Origin: Catenaria anguillulae PL171
Lineage: Eukaryota > Blastocladiomycota > Blastocladiomycetes > Blastocladiales > Catenariaceae
Length of the DNA: 51,823 nt
Assembly: GCA_002102555.1 (NCBI GenBank)
Contig: MCFL01000178.1
Span: forward strand, 1-51,823
Direction: 5' to 3'
Shown here: positions 23,202-34,133 of the stretch, one piece after another
Layout: every line of letters starts with the position of its first letter
Position numbering within the stretch: the stretch's first letter is position 1
Translations under genes and position numbers: made by a program
The notes under the pieces: generated by a model
Told to the model about the DNA's origin: nothing
Databases searched by the model: none
What the model saw: the letters and a program-made list of their open reading frames with translations, nothing else

Positions 23202-23565
23202 GTAACGATCGGACGGGACAAAACCCATTCTTGATGTTTGGTTGATTTGATTGATTGCGTTTTTCGTTCTTTGATTCCCCATCACATTGTTGGTGCAGGG
23301 GGCCGTATTTTTCCTTTTCGGCATCTTGATGATGTGTGTGGCAAAAGAGTCTGTGGCCCCTTGACTTGTGCTTGCCCTCTCCCTCTCCCTCTCTTGATTC
23401 TTGTTCCTGTTTTTCGCTCGCCCAGGGCCGCTCAGCGACAATGTGCCCAGAAGGCAGTTTGCGTGTAACATTACATTGAATATCCCTCCAATATAATTCA
23501 TCCCGGCACAAGTGATGACTATGGCGACATCGAAAAGTTGGCCGACAACCGGCCAAGGACGAAAC
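23202..23565. other. convergent 3' interval
   Basis: A 364-bp gap between the stop of the USP gene and the stop of the HAD gene. It contains a (CCCTCT)n-like run at about 23368-23395 and otherwise looks like two 3' UTRs. Confidence 0.5.
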
Positions 23566-24597
23566 TCACAACTTTGCCCTCAATTGCTTGCGCTTCAGAT
23601 CCTCCGAATCGCTCTGTCGAGATACCAGATCCATGCCGACCACGTTACCCAACTCGCCCACGGCCTGCCGGACATCCTTGACCCAAATGGTACGCATGCC
23701 CAGCCGTTGTGCACCCTCGATGTTTTCCTTCAAGTCGTCCAGAAACAAAACTTGGCGTGCGTCCGTCACACGCAACCGCTGGCAAGCAATCTTGAAAATG
23801 CGCGGATCGGGTTTGCGGATGCCTTCTGTGGACGAGGAGACTACAACGTCAAAGAGTGACATGAGGTGTGCCAGGTCGGCAGACGGCGAGGAAGAGGCAG
23901 ATGGAGGGAGCGCAAAGTCGTTGGTGATGCACCCGAGCTTGAACTTGCCGGACTCTAGAGCAAACAGGTCCCGTCATCGAGTCGTGAGAAACCATATGGG
24001 TACTGTGATACGCCACGCACACGCCCACGAAGCATATGCATACCCTTCAGCTTTTCAATCGCCCAAACCATCTCCTTCTCAACCCGCATCGACCGCCGGA
24101 CCATTCTCTCAAACAAGTCCCTTGCATCGATCTTTGCCACCACGCCCCGCACGGCGTCCCAGTCGACGCCATCGTGATCGTCCGCGCTCGATGCCGACGA
24201 GTGCCGCTGGTGCTCATGGCGCATGCGCCTGCGTGTGCGCCACCGCTGGTACGTGACGAGCCGGGTGGGCGACGTCAAGTGTGCTTGAAACAGAGGCAGG
24301 AAGGCAGCGTAAGTGAGCTCGCCGCGTTCAAAGCGCTGGAAGGGGCCCATGTCGCCGGCAGTTGCCCTAGTACATGGAGTCAGCCGGTACATATGACGGG
24401 GATGACAGTCGCAGAGGTCGGTGAGGAGGGTCAATGAGCTGTTGTCAGGCAGGGATGGGTCGCGCACGGCACACGTACACACTGACGCCAATGAAGCGTG
24501 GAGGAAGGCCAAGGTGCCGCTCGTAGTCGCGGATGGCGGACACGGGCGAGCCGACGCACACGCCGCCCAGGTCAAAAACGATGGTGGTCAGATTCAT
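23566..24597 (-). CDS. HAD-superfamily hydrolase, ACAD10/sEH N-domain type
   Basis: A haloacid dehalogenase-like phosphatase. The chosen start MNLTTIVFDLGGVCVG gives motif I with the nucleophile in FDLGG; the second Asp of DxD is Gly, as in the soluble epoxide hydrolase N-domain and ACAD10/11 branch. An upstream in-frame ATG is at 24645. Cap helices follow (FQRFERGELTYAAFLPLFQAHL, then DLFERMVRRSMRVEKEMVWAIEKLK). Core motifs near the C-terminus: FKLGCITNDFALPP (motif II region), STEGIRKPDPRIFKIACQRL (motif III lysine) and VLFLDDLKENIEGAQRLGM (motif IV DD). Two or three introns are needed, roughly at 24350-24480 and 23960-24050; exact borders are not fixed. The substrate cannot be told. Upstream of it is the 3' end of GDT1 on the same strand. 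Confidence 0.75.
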
Positions 24598-24880
24598 TGA
24601 TGGATGTTTCAAACGAAAAATTGCATTGGGTGATGCAGGTTGCAAGGCTTCACATGTTCTTCACAGTGTCCTCTGCCAACACTTTCGCGAGACACAGCAG
24701 CAACTCCTCAATTTGAAGAATTGTGGGAAAGGAAGTTCGACATATAATAGTGTATGGTTATACGATGCATAAAGGAAATAGAGGACAGGAGGAGGAAATT
24801 GTGACAAAAGAACTTGAGCAAGAGTGAAAAACGAAAAGAACAAGGATGGGACATGATACTTTGACAAGCAACAGGCCATA

Positions 24881-26206
24881 TCACTCGAGATACACAAACG
24901 TCAGCACACCAAAGGCCAAGAACGTAACACCACCAACCAAAGTGACGGTCCTGACCGAAATCCGTGTGGCCAACATCTTGCCACCCATGACTGCCAGCCC
25001 GGTACACAAGGAGTGCCCCGCAATGGTGCCCAAAATTACCGACATGACATTGCCCGCGGCCGCCATGGCAATCGTGGCAATCTGCGACCGGTCGCCCCAC
25101 TCTGCCAAAAACGTGAGCACAAACGTCTCGACAAAAATCGGCGACAGAATGTAGGCAGCCACCTTTTTTGTGCCGGCCACAAGCTTTGCCCACGACGTGG
25201 TAGCCTCGGGCTCGGCTGTTCCGCGCTCGAGCCGCTCGTACTCGTACTTGTCCCTGGCCTTGATTTCCGCCGCGACCTCGGCCATTTCCTCGTCGGTGCC
25301 CGCATCGGGTTCCATACCACGGCCCTCTTGGACCATGCGGAAGCCAAACACAAGAAATAGGACGCCGGCAAGGGCTTGCGTATAGGTTCGGTTGAGCAGT
25401 GTGGGCAGGACATTGCCCAGGAGCGCAGACAGCACAGACATGACGGCAAGCGCCGACCACGCGGCAATGAAGACGACGAGCCTTGGATGCGTCATGGCGA
25501 GAATGGCGGCCACTAGAAACGTCTTGTCGCCGATTTCAGATACAATCACCATGAGTGACGACGTGATGAGCGACCTGCGCGTCTCGTCTGCCGCCTTTTC
25601 CTCGGCCGTTTGATTCGGAACGGGTGTTGGGAGCCGGTCGAGTGGGGGATCGCTTGCACCGCCCAGGGTTGCGCCGCGGTGTTTGCCCGCGGGTCCCTTG
25701 TCACTGACCTTGACTGCCTCAACGGGGACTTCAACGGGCGTGTCAAATTCAACAGACCCGTCGCGCACGCCAGCAACAGGTTTTTCGGCCGAGGGCGCGG
25801 CCTTCTCCGCATCGAGAATGGGAATGAGTTCGGGCTGGGACTCGTCGGCATCGCCATCGGCGTTGGATGCGCCGGGCGCAGCGAGGTCGACCGGCGCCAC
25901 TTTGGGTTTGGCGATACCGCCCGTGACGGCGGCGGCGGCGGAGCGCTTGAATAGGCGCAAGGACACATGTGGTTCAACGCCTGGGATGGAGCCGGCGGAT
26001 GCTGGCAGTGGGTGCCGGGAGTTGGCCGCGCATTCAAGGGACGAAGCAAGCACAAGAAGGGCGATGGACACTGCCAAGGCGATGGCGGAGACACGGCCAC
26101 GTTGGCGTTTTGGCTGCCTCGCCAGGGGAGATGCGGTGGGCGTCGCCGAGGACGTTGGTTGTCGCGAATGCATTGGGTGGAAATGGTGGTACATGGCACT
26201 GGGCAA
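24881..26206 (-). CDS. GDT1: GDT1/TMEM165 family Mn2+/Ca2+ transporter
   Basis: UPF0016 family cation/proton exchanger, acting mainly in Golgi Ca2+ and Mn2+ homeostasis for glycosylation. A single exon of 441 residues from the ATG at 26206. A basic stretch (RQPKRQRGR) precedes a hydrophobic signal-like segment (VSAIALAVSIALLVLASS), then a polar lumenal stretch to about residue 205. The two hallmark motifs are both intact: EIGDKT in the first half (SLMVIVSEIGDKTFLVAAILAMTH) and EWGDRS in the second (LTFLAEWGDRSQIATIAMA). They are separated by an acidic cytosolic loop (about residues 300-345) and about six hydrophobic helices, ending GVTFLAFGVLTFVYLE. A second Met lies at residue 5. CCTATGTA is 72 bp upstream of the start on this strand. 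Confidence 0.93.
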   Translation of the reverse strand: MPSAMYHHFHPMHSRQPTSSATPTASPLARQPKRQRGRVSAIALAVSIALLVLASSLECAANSRHPLPASAGSIPGVEPHVSLRLFKRSAAAAVTGGIAKPKVAPVDLAAPGASNADGDADESQPELIPILDAEKAAPSAEKPVAGVRDGSVEFDTPVEVPVEAVKVSDKGPAGKHRGATLGGASDPPLDRLPTPVPNQTAEEKAADETRRSLITSSLMVIVSEIGDKTFLVAAILAMTHPRLVVFIAAWSALAVMSVLSALLGNVLPTLLNRTYTQALAGVLFLVFGFRMVQEGRGMEPDAGTDEEMAEVAAEIKARDKYEYERLERGTAEPEATTSWAKLVAGTKKVAAYILSPIFVETFVLTFLAEWGDRSQIATIAMAAAGNVMSVILGTIAGHSLCTGLAVMGGKMLATRISVRTVTLVGGVTFLAFGVLTFVYLE

Positions 26207-26560
26207 TGGATATGTTGCTACAATTCCTGGCGACGGTCGTTTGACGAGCTACTGGCCGAAAGCAGGCAATTAAGTAGTACATAGGTAACATCGTAAATTT
26301 TGAGAGGCTTGTCCATCGCCCAAATCACGCAAGGACTCGTTCTCGATATCATCATGAGTGTACCTTCACGTAAAATGGCAGGTAAGAGTTAGAAAATACA
26401 TACAATACAGAAAATGACCATGACGATTCGAGACCGGTATACATACACAAGAGCTGAGAGGGAAAGAAGAGTCGACACTCTCGTCGATGCTTCAACACAA
26501 ATTTCTTACTCGGTCAAACCTATGTACCAGGATCCATTCCATTCGCACCCAGCAAATACC
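26207..26560. other. GDT1 upstream region and MGM101 3' flank
   Basis: 354 bp between two minus-strand genes. It contains CCTATGTA on the minus strand at 26278-26285, 72 bp before the GDT1 start, and on the plus strand at 26519-26526. It is AT-rich in the middle. No separate gene was seen. Confidence 0.5.
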
Positions 26561-27320
26561 CTACTTCAAGAGCTCGTACGGGTAATCCACCGACTGGCCC
26601 TTCCTTCTCCACAGCTTGAGCTTTGTGTTCCTGACCACGTGCTTGACCCAAATGTGCTCGCAATGCTCGGCCTTGAACTTGCGGATAAAGCTGGGGTCCC
26701 ACAACTCGCTGGCAATCCCCAAATCTTTGCAACACCGCATCAGCGCGTTCGATTTACACCCCTCCATGGCGGTGGCAAGCTGCTTCTCGTCAAACACTTC
26801 TTGCTCGCCGCGCGCTTGCGAAACAAACCGGCCAAAGGCAAACAGGGCGTATTCACGCGAAATGACTCGGCCCGTGAGCGAGTGTGGGCCGCGAGGGACG
26901 AGGGCCCAGCCGCCCGGCTTGAAGGCACGGTTGAGGATGCGGCGGTACTTGATTTCAGGGAGGTACAAAAGACCATCTGTGCGTTCGTGCGGAATGAAAA
27001 GCCGGGATGTACGTAAGTTATTCGACACTGGGGAAGGAAATGCAATGTGACAGGAACTTACCTGGTTTGATCTCCACATCGTCGGCCTCAATCGCGGCAA
27101 GCAAAACCTCCACCACATCATCTGGGAATGGCTGCGACGCCATGCCCAGGTAGGCATCGGCCGACTCCAAGTGATACGATCCCTGCTCGGAGGCGACGAG
27201 CGGTGAGACAGTTTGCGAAGCCAAAGACGGCATCGAGTCCATGGTTTCGCTGGAAGCCGGCGCAGACCGAGCGGTCGAGCTGGACGAGTTTGCTGATCGC
27301 GGGGACGGAGAAGTGGCCAT
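26561..27320 (-). CDS. MGM101: mitochondrial genome maintenance protein MGM101
   Basis: A fungal Rad52-related single-strand annealing protein needed for mtDNA maintenance and repair. Two exons (27320-27062, 26976-26561) with an 85-nt intron, joined in phase 1 as [18 protein letters not shown], give 224 residues. A Ser/Ala/Arg-rich N-terminus ([20 protein letters not shown]) could be a mitochondrial presequence. The conserved core reads [55 protein letters not shown] and [27 protein letters not shown], ending [19 protein letters not shown] and YPYELLK. The identity is unmistakable. An unspliced reading through the intron is also open upstream, so an automatic model may place the second exon too early. 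Confidence 0.96.
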
Positions 27321-28973
27321 GAAACGCGCAGCGAGGGGCTATGGAACAAGGCCCCGCCAGGAGATTAGCGTGGAAAGAAAGAAAGCCGAGAACAATGGGA
27401 GCCATACAGCGGCTGCGGCCTGACGAGGAGCCCAGGCTTGGCGGGCAGCAAGAGCCGGTCGAAGACAGTTGCGATACATTGCGACGTGTGGAATGTAATT
27501 CGTTGATGCGCCAACTTGGCGGGTGAGCTGCAATATTACTTTCTCCACTATCAGCTGTCGTCGCTGACAATTTTGACATTTTGACACTGCAGAGGTAGAT
27601 CGACAGCCCCTCCGATCAAACGTGACGCGGGCAGTGTGTTGGTTGGTCGGAAGTCATCACGCCCTTTCCCACCACATCCCCCTGTCGCGTCCGTCGCCGC
27701 CAGCTCGCGACGAGGTAAGAAGAGTCCAGGAGGTACACAACAAGCCAATTTTCGCCAAAATAGACCATGCAAAGCATCGGCAATGCCTCTTGCTCACCAT
27801 CGCCACGCTAATCAACAATGAGAACTGAACCTTGGCCACATTCATCACAAAGAAGTACGGCTGCGAGCCTGCTAGAGCAATGTACAATGTATGCCCATCC
27901 GCAAGAAACAATTGTGAATTGAGAGTTGAAATGCCCTTTTTTTTACGTATGTCAGTATGTACATTGACACGCCGCCACGTTAAGTGAACTGGAGAAGGAC
28001 AACCAGTCAAACGCGTTTGGGATGGACTCACTTTGCTGTACATACCTCGACCGAGAACTTCAAAGGAGAGCTGTTGCCTGCTGAAGGTGGCAGTGGTCAG
28101 TACATACGGTTTGGGCGAGCAACGGCAAGCTCTCCCAAATGGGTCAACGATTCGCGCTCCAACCGCTTCAATGTCAACATACCGGTCCCAGGCACACCTG
28201 AAAACGTCCAGTCGCGAGGTTAATCTGTACAGACGCAGCGAAGCCATTTTGAAAAGCCATATTCAGGGGTATCTGAGTTCGTTTTAATGAATGGTAACTG
28301 AGTGGGGATTGATTTTTGAACCGGCTCTTGTCGTTGCGTTGGACAGAAATGATGGTCGAATGAAGCAATTGCGAAAAGCGGTCACCGCGACGCATGTCAG
28401 CAAGCTGGCATTGGTCAATGACATCTCATAGTCGCGGCTTTTGGTGCACACTAATTGGTCATGTCTGGAACATGTGCGGCCATTTACTCTTGCTTCGGAA
28501 CATGCGTGGGTGGGAGGCATCGGGCTGGTTATCAAATGAGTAGTTTCCGCCAGTTCTTCCCCAGGTGCGCTTTGCCAGACGAAATCGCGAATGGGCGTCG
28601 TAATACAGGAGAGCCATGGTCTGGTCGATACACTCTCTTGCCCTTGGTTGTCATTTCATTGCATGTTGACATTTCCTTGCACTTTCGCAGAGTATGCGTC
28701 ATCAATTCATGAAAGCTGCCCGTTTGTGAAACGAAATCAGCCGCATGGTTGGATTGCCGCGTCACTCGCTGTTCGCAGCCTGAAGGCCATCATGACGGTT
28801 ACCGACCCAAATCACTGATTCTCTCTGTCACAAATTAAGTGCACACAATATTGCCTCGAAACCCGACGCATCCTGTTCCCCTCAAACACCTTGCAATTCC
28901 TTTTGCGCCAGAACACCAATCAACCCCAAAGACCACCCACCTCGCCACATCCTCTGTTGCGTTCACCCACAAG
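27321..28973. other. gene-poor interval
   Basis: About 1.65 kb without a gene I can defend. The best candidate is a minus-strand frame at 28247-27657 beginning MASLRLYRLTSRLDVFRCAW, basic like a mitochondrial presequence, with a hydrophobic stretch (YFFVMNVAKVQFSLLISVAM) further on. It would need one intron around 27890-28050 and matches no family I know. Short frames at 28455-28712 (+) and 28532-28765 (-) overlap and look random. Confidence 0.35.
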
Positions 28974-30623
28974 ATGTCTTCCATCCAACAACGTCCCATC
29001 TCTACCGCCGCCAAGTCGGCCCCATCTCCCTCGGCTTCTTCTCAACCTGGCTCTCCAGCCAGTGACTACCGCCCGTCTGCTCGCCTCATGGACAGTGTCG
29101 GCGCATTTGTTTTCACGGTCCTTGTCTTCATGTATGCTTGTTTCCTCCTGATCACATGGTGTTCACAAGACACACTCGAAGGCATCCGCTGACCTGCCAT
29201 CCATCCCATTTGTAGCCGCTTCGTCTTCCCCTCCCGCATTATCGCGTCGCCGTGGACCTCGGATCATACCGAAGGCTGGCTTCACGTTTTCGACACCTCT
29301 CGTCAATCCATTCTCCTCGCTCCTACCGTGTACATGACGCCCAACCCGACTTCCCACACGATCCCGCGCCTTGCTCAACCTCACGACCACCACTTCGCCA
29401 ATCCCTACTCTCTCATGAGGCCGATGCAATCCCTCGAGCCCGAGACGACAGCCAGCCGCATCAACCGCCTTGGTCATTTCGGGAGGATCATCCGTAACCC
29501 TGCCATTATCGAAAAGCACACCTGGGCTCACGAGTACATGAGCGAGCTCGTTGATGCTGTTCTCGACAGCATTCATCAAGACGCCGTCCACACGTTACGT
29601 TCTGGCCCACGTTTGACTGACCCACCAAAGTACTCGAACGCCCATGTCGGCGTTGCCATCATTAACGACGCCACGGTCAAAAAGGAGGAAGAGAAAGCGC
29701 GCGTGCACGATGCCCACAGAACAAGTCTTCAAGCAGTGTTCGAGTCTGTCGGTTGGATGGTGCCACTTGGTCTTTTGGCCATGGTCAAGCTGTTTGCCCA
29801 TGTTTGGTTCATTGCAGTCAAGGTGGTGGGTAACGTGGGCATGTGCATTCCGGCAGTCAATGCGATTCACAAGAGCAAGCTGGCAAAAGTCGAAGAGCAG
29901 TACAAGGAGGAAATGGAGGCACTTCAGGCGGCGCACCGGTTACAAGTGGCCAACTTGACGCGCATCATTGACAACAAGGACCGGCAGCTGGAGGGTGCTA
30001 TGCTTGAGTACATTGACCAAGCGACGGTTGCGGCCCACGAGCTCGAGGTAGCGAAGGCCGTCTTTGCGCGTTGGCATGAGGCACGAGGGACAGAGATGGC
30101 CCTTCAGTCAACTCGAATCAAGCAACTGCAACTGGAAGTTGTGCGGAGCGAGGACAAGCTGCGCTGTACGTCCCAGTTTCTGGATGGGACCCGGCACGAG
30201 CTCGCCGAGACCCGACGCGAGTTGCGCGCGACGGAGCGGCAAATGCGCGCCATGAGCCGCGAACACCACCAGGGATTTGTGCACGAGCGCGAAGGTTTGA
30301 TGGAAGCAATTGCAGAGGCATACAAGGAGCGCGACAATGCTCAAGTCGCCAAGTCTGACGCTGTCCGCAGGCTGAAAGCACACTCTGCTTCGGCCAAGCC
30401 AGCCGTTCAAGTCGTGGACGTTGCCGAGGGGATGCTAGCGGACGACTGGCCCCATTGCCTGCTCAGCATTGAGGACGAGCTTGCAGCTGCACAAGCCCGT
30501 CTCGAGTTGCGCCAGGCCAGTGCCCCTACTGTGCAACGCCTGCGGACAAAACCCACCGCAAATGGTAAATCTGGTGGGTTGATTTCTCGTGTCATGTCGT
30601 TGCCACGCGCGATGCTGCGGTGA
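28974..30623 (+). CDS. predicted membrane protein with long coiled coil
   Basis: Two exons (28974-29131, 29216-30623; 84-nt intron, phase 2, F|I|RFVFPSRII) give 521 residues. The start MSSIQQRPISTAAK is chosen over an in-frame ATG at 28839 because the intervening text is proline-rich 5'-UTR-like. Order: polar N-terminus; transmembrane segment 1, residues about 40-52 before the intron (SVGAFVFTVLVF); a lumenal-type region; a hydrophobic stretch of two short helices (GWMVPLGLLAMVKLFAHVWF, then IAVKVVGNVGMC) at about 29752-29850; then a coiled coil from about residue 220 to 435 (KVEEQYKEEMEALQAAHRL, ELAETRRELRATERQMRAM) and a basic tail. Anchor plus rod resembles an organelle tether or nuclear-envelope protein, but I recognise no family. 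Confidence 0.72.
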
Positions 30624-30900
30624 GAATGCTTGGCATGTCAAGCTGGTTCTTGTGATGGTTTGCCAGGTACGATTCTTTCCTCGAGGTTATGTCAACTCAT
30701 TGCATTTCACCTGACACTGTTGCGATTTGCACTGTTTAGAATGTGTGTGAGTTGCTGCAGCAAAGCCCTGTGGTCCCAATGGCCGGGAACGATCGCCCTT
30801 CAGACACGAGCTTCAACAGCCTTGTGTTCCATGGTCTTGGTGAAGATCATGTCTGCCGTCGCCGACGCCGAAACGAAGTACAAGTAGACAAGGTCCAGCG
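30624..30900. other. interval before the tandem repeat
   Basis: No supported gene. A short plus frame ends MVLVKIMSAVADAETKYK just before the repeat array; it has no recognisable family. Confidence 0.35.
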
Positions 30901-31149
30901 AGGACAATCCAGTCGGCCAGTTCGTGTTAGTCGACAGACGCTGCCCTGTTGACCATATACGACGTCCGCACTGGATTCCAGCCAGGACAATCCAGTCGGC
31001 CAGTTCGTGTTTGTTGACAGACGCTGCCCTGTTGACCATACACGACGTCCGCACTGGATTCCAGCCAGGACAATCCAGTCGGCCAGTTCGTGTTTGTTGA
31101 CAGACACTGCCCTGTTGACCATACACGACGTCCGCACTGGATGCCTGCC
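30901..31149. repeat. 83-bp tandem repeat, three copies
   Basis: The units start AGGACAATCCAGTCGGCC at 30901, 30984 and 31067, an exact 83-bp period. Copies 1 and 2 differ at about three positions. Copies 2 and 3 differ at one internal base and in the last ten or so. Across each of the two internal junctions lies a perfect 8-bp inverted repeat, ACTGGATT/AATCCAGT with an 11-nt loop (30970-30996 and 31053-31079). Since 83 is not a multiple of 3, the array cannot code for a periodic protein. A partial match precedes copy 1 (CCAGCGAGGACAAT). There are no unique spacers, so it is a minisatellite and not CRISPR. Confidence 0.95.
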
Positions 31150-31921
31150 CTGTTGTTGAGGGGATTTCTTCAAGTTGAAGCGGAGCATGGCCCCATTTTT
31201 CAAGCGTCCGAAATGCGGGCGGTTAGCTATGTCGCCCGGCGTCGCCATGGGTCACGGATACCCCTAGCATGAGCTATGGACACGAGTTCTTGACGAGCCT
31301 ACATAGGACCATCATGTGGAACTAGTAAGACAGAAGGCGGAAACACGGACGCTAACAAAACAAGACACGAGCACCTCGCCGCCAGCTCTTGTGGGTGGGA
31401 AGCACGCGGCAAATCATGGCCGCTTGTGAGACCATGATGGCACCTTGCCATGTCAAGAATTCGGCCCTAGGTGGACGTCAATGCGCCTACACCGGTGGCA
31501 ACGGCTGCAGACCAAACGGTCGATTGGGATGGACAACCCAAATGTCATGAGCTAATTTGTTGCGGCATTGTTGGCCCAAATGAGTGTACTCCTAGTAGAA
31601 GTCGAGGCCATGGCATTACGGAGATGCACGGGTGAGCTGGCCCTAGCTGCGTCCGTCGATTGCCGTGTTTTGCCTGGCAACATCCGAAAGTACAGCAGCG
31701 CAAATGTCCTGACGAATACATGCATTGGAACCTTATCACTTGTTTCGTTTCCCATGGAGTATTGGCGGCCGGCCCCAGTTGGAGCGATGCCTGCATCGAA
31801 ACACTGTCCAAGTCAAATCAACAAGCTCGCAGTAGATGAATGCATTATACAGTGTAGGACACAATCACGCATATTGTTCCTCCATGCCACTCTGCATGGC
31901 CCTTGCTGACCAGCGCAAATC
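31150..31921. other. gene-poor interval
   Basis: Between the tandem repeat and the end of the Twinkle gene. Only short frames without recognisable similarity occur, for example minus 31811-31545 (MDSVSMQASLQLGPAA). CCTATGTA occurs on the minus strand at 31300-31307. No RNA gene or transposon piece was seen. Confidence 0.4.
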
Positions 31922-33242
31922 TCAATCCCTGTTAGGCTGCTCCTTCTGCTCTGCGACCGTATCCGCATCTGGGGAAGCTGCTTTCATTTTCTTGAAAAAA
32001 GCTTCATCCGGAACAAACTCGGTATACTAGACGAGGGTGATGCAGGCAGCAAACGATGTGAGCCGCCCGCCAAATCATTTTCGCGATTGTCCGCACAACG
32101 AAATGAGCAGGGGAATCAATAGTAGGTACCCGCAAACTGGATTGATCAAACCGCATCCACGACTTGCCCATGGTCCCGTTGAATCGGTTCTTGGCCACGT
32201 CCAACCGTGTAGCGCCCCAATTCACTCGTTGGAGCAACAGCACGTTGTCGGCCTCTTGGGTGATTTTCGCAGATCCAGCAATCGAGTCAACCGTCAACAA
32301 TGTGCGGCCCGCTGCGCGCGGGTCGGATGGAGGTTTGCGCGGGTGGACGACGAGCATGACGTGGACCTTGTGCTTTGTGGCAAATGCACGGATGCGATGG
32401 ATTGCGAGCTCTTGCTGGTATAGCTGGTCGAGGGAGCTATATACATGCACGCCAAGGAAATGAAATGAGAAGGGGGCGGATGTCAATGAAGAGGGCAACG
32501 TCACGGCAATGTACCTGCGGCCCTGGCCTGACAAAAAGAACTGCAAATTGTCCAAGACAATCATCTGAATCTTTTCATCGTCCACCATCTTGCCCATCAT
32601 CTGCAACACATGCTCGGTCGACGTGCTGCCGAAAAATGGCATGAAAAACACGGGCACGGCGTCCAGCTCGTGCAAATACCCCTTGCACTCGTCGTCGCTT
32701 AGCTCCAAAAATGGCCGCCCGCTTAGCTGCACCACCATGCGCCGCACCATGACATCGTTGGCCACTTCAAATGATCCAAAGAGGGACCGGAACCCGTCGG
32801 CATGCGCCATAAACAGCGCCAGCTGCGACAAGAATGTAGTCTTGCCAGTGCCTGTGTTGCCCGTGAGGACAGTGAGCTCGCCTGGACGGATCCCGAGGAG
32901 CGATTTCTGCAGCCGCGGAAAGGGGCGAATGGGTTGGCCGTAAAGGGCAAGCGGGTCCCGCTTCCATTTCAAGAGCTGGTCAATGTAGTCGACCGGTTTA
33001 CGATAGTCTCGCTCCTCAATTGGAGGTAGGCCTGATGTCGCTTTGAGGTGCGAAGCCAGTTTGGCACTATATTCTGAGTCATTTGGATTGAGGTGCTTTG
33101 CGTTTTCGGGTGGTTCCGTCAACGACATTCGCTTGCGAAAGTAGTGTTTGGTCATGAAGCGGGATTGCGTCGGTATGAAGGAGACTGGTATTGAGAGGGG
33201 TTGCCGAGTGGCGCGCATACATGGCTGGCAAATCGTGTGCAT
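31922..33242 (-). CDS. TWNK: Twinkle-type mitochondrial DNA helicase, helicase domain only
   Basis: A DnaB/RecA-fold replicative helicase of mtDNA. Exons 33242-32515, 32436-32130 and 32026-31922 (introns 78 and 103 nt, in phase) give 379 residues. The frame is open up to another ATG at 33338, which adds 32. The N-terminus (MHTICQPCMRATRQPLSIP, later KHYFRKRMSL) is basic and hydroxylated, like a presequence. Motifs: Walker A GNTGTGKTTFLSQ, LFGSFEVANDVMVRRMV, Walker B MIVLDNLQFF, HVMLVVHPRKPP, GSAKITQEADNVLLLQR and RLDVAKNRFNGTMGKSW, in the order of the Twinkle C-terminal domain. The C-terminus after intron 2 reads YTEFVPDEAFFKKMKAAS. No primase-like domain precedes the helicase. The 78-nt intron is a multiple of three without a stop, so an unspliced model would carry 26 extra residues. 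Confidence 0.88.
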
Positions 33243-34133
33243 TGCGTATGGTTTAGGTACGGGGACAGGTGCAACAGCGAGGAGACAGGGAGACGGCACG
33301 GTGACAGGTGTGGGTGACTGGGAACTACATAGGTGCACTCGACTGGGGTGTCTGAATGCGCCGAGCGCTCATGCATGACGAGTGGATTGCATGGACAGGG
33401 AACATGAACGACCAATGCAATATTCCTTGATGGTTGTGAATGTTGTCCACGTTGTCCACAGCGTTGTCCAAACGGTGTCCGAGAGGGAGCCGTCGATCCA
33501 CCACCAATTGCAAGCCAAACGGACTGCGCGGTAGGTTAGCATGAATTAACCACATCCATCAATACGCGACGTGCGGAAGGAACGGGGCCAGGGAGTCATC
33601 AGGGGCACTAAGTCGATACCTCGGCCCTGGAGTCATCGTCGACCGCCTGCGTGGACAATGTTCTTTGCTTGGAGGATGAGGGAAAACACCGCTGTAGCAG
33701 GTGTCTTTGCCCCGGATCTGGATATCGGCCACGAGTCCCTGCAGCACCGACGGAAATGACACATTCTGTCTGTGCAGTTTTTTTTTTCACTGGCACGAGT
33801 ACCTAGTGAGGGGATGGCATGGGACATGCAAGGGACAATCAGCGGACCCAGCTAAGTCGTACGTGAGTGGTCCACCAACACTCTGGCTGCCAATCTCCAA
33901 CAGACGCGCCGATAAGGTTCACAACATCGTTTTCCGCTCAACAGTTCCATGCATGTCGGACCCGCATCCTGGCATTTCTGGCCCCATCCGCTCGGCTACA
34001 AGTACGCACCATACCTCTGCCCGCCGCGCATGCAACTTTTTCAGTCAGCATGTCAACTCCATGAAATCAACAGCTCAAGTTTCCTTCCAGTAACAGATCA
34101 ACGCATTCACCATGTCCCCAAACAACACAAAGA
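33243..34133. other. intergenic region between divergent genes
   Basis: About 0.9 kb between the Twinkle start and the phosphatase start. It holds CCTATGTA on the minus strand at 33326-33333 and a T run at 33779-33787. No open frame here resembles a known protein. Both promoters should be here. Confidence 0.45.

Noticed and set aside
27657-28247. A 196-codon minus frame with a presequence-like start
   Set aside because: No family recognised; it would need an unproven intron and its 3' part is not conserved-looking. Mentioned in the interval note but not called a gene.
30624-30890. A small frame ending MVLVKIMSAVADAETKYK as a gene fragment
   Set aside because: Too short, without a family match; the apparent protein-like end is not enough.
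30901-31149. Regular repeats considered as a CRISPR array
   Set aside because: Units are 83 bp and abut directly with no unique spacers, no cas genes are present, and the genome is eukaryotic.
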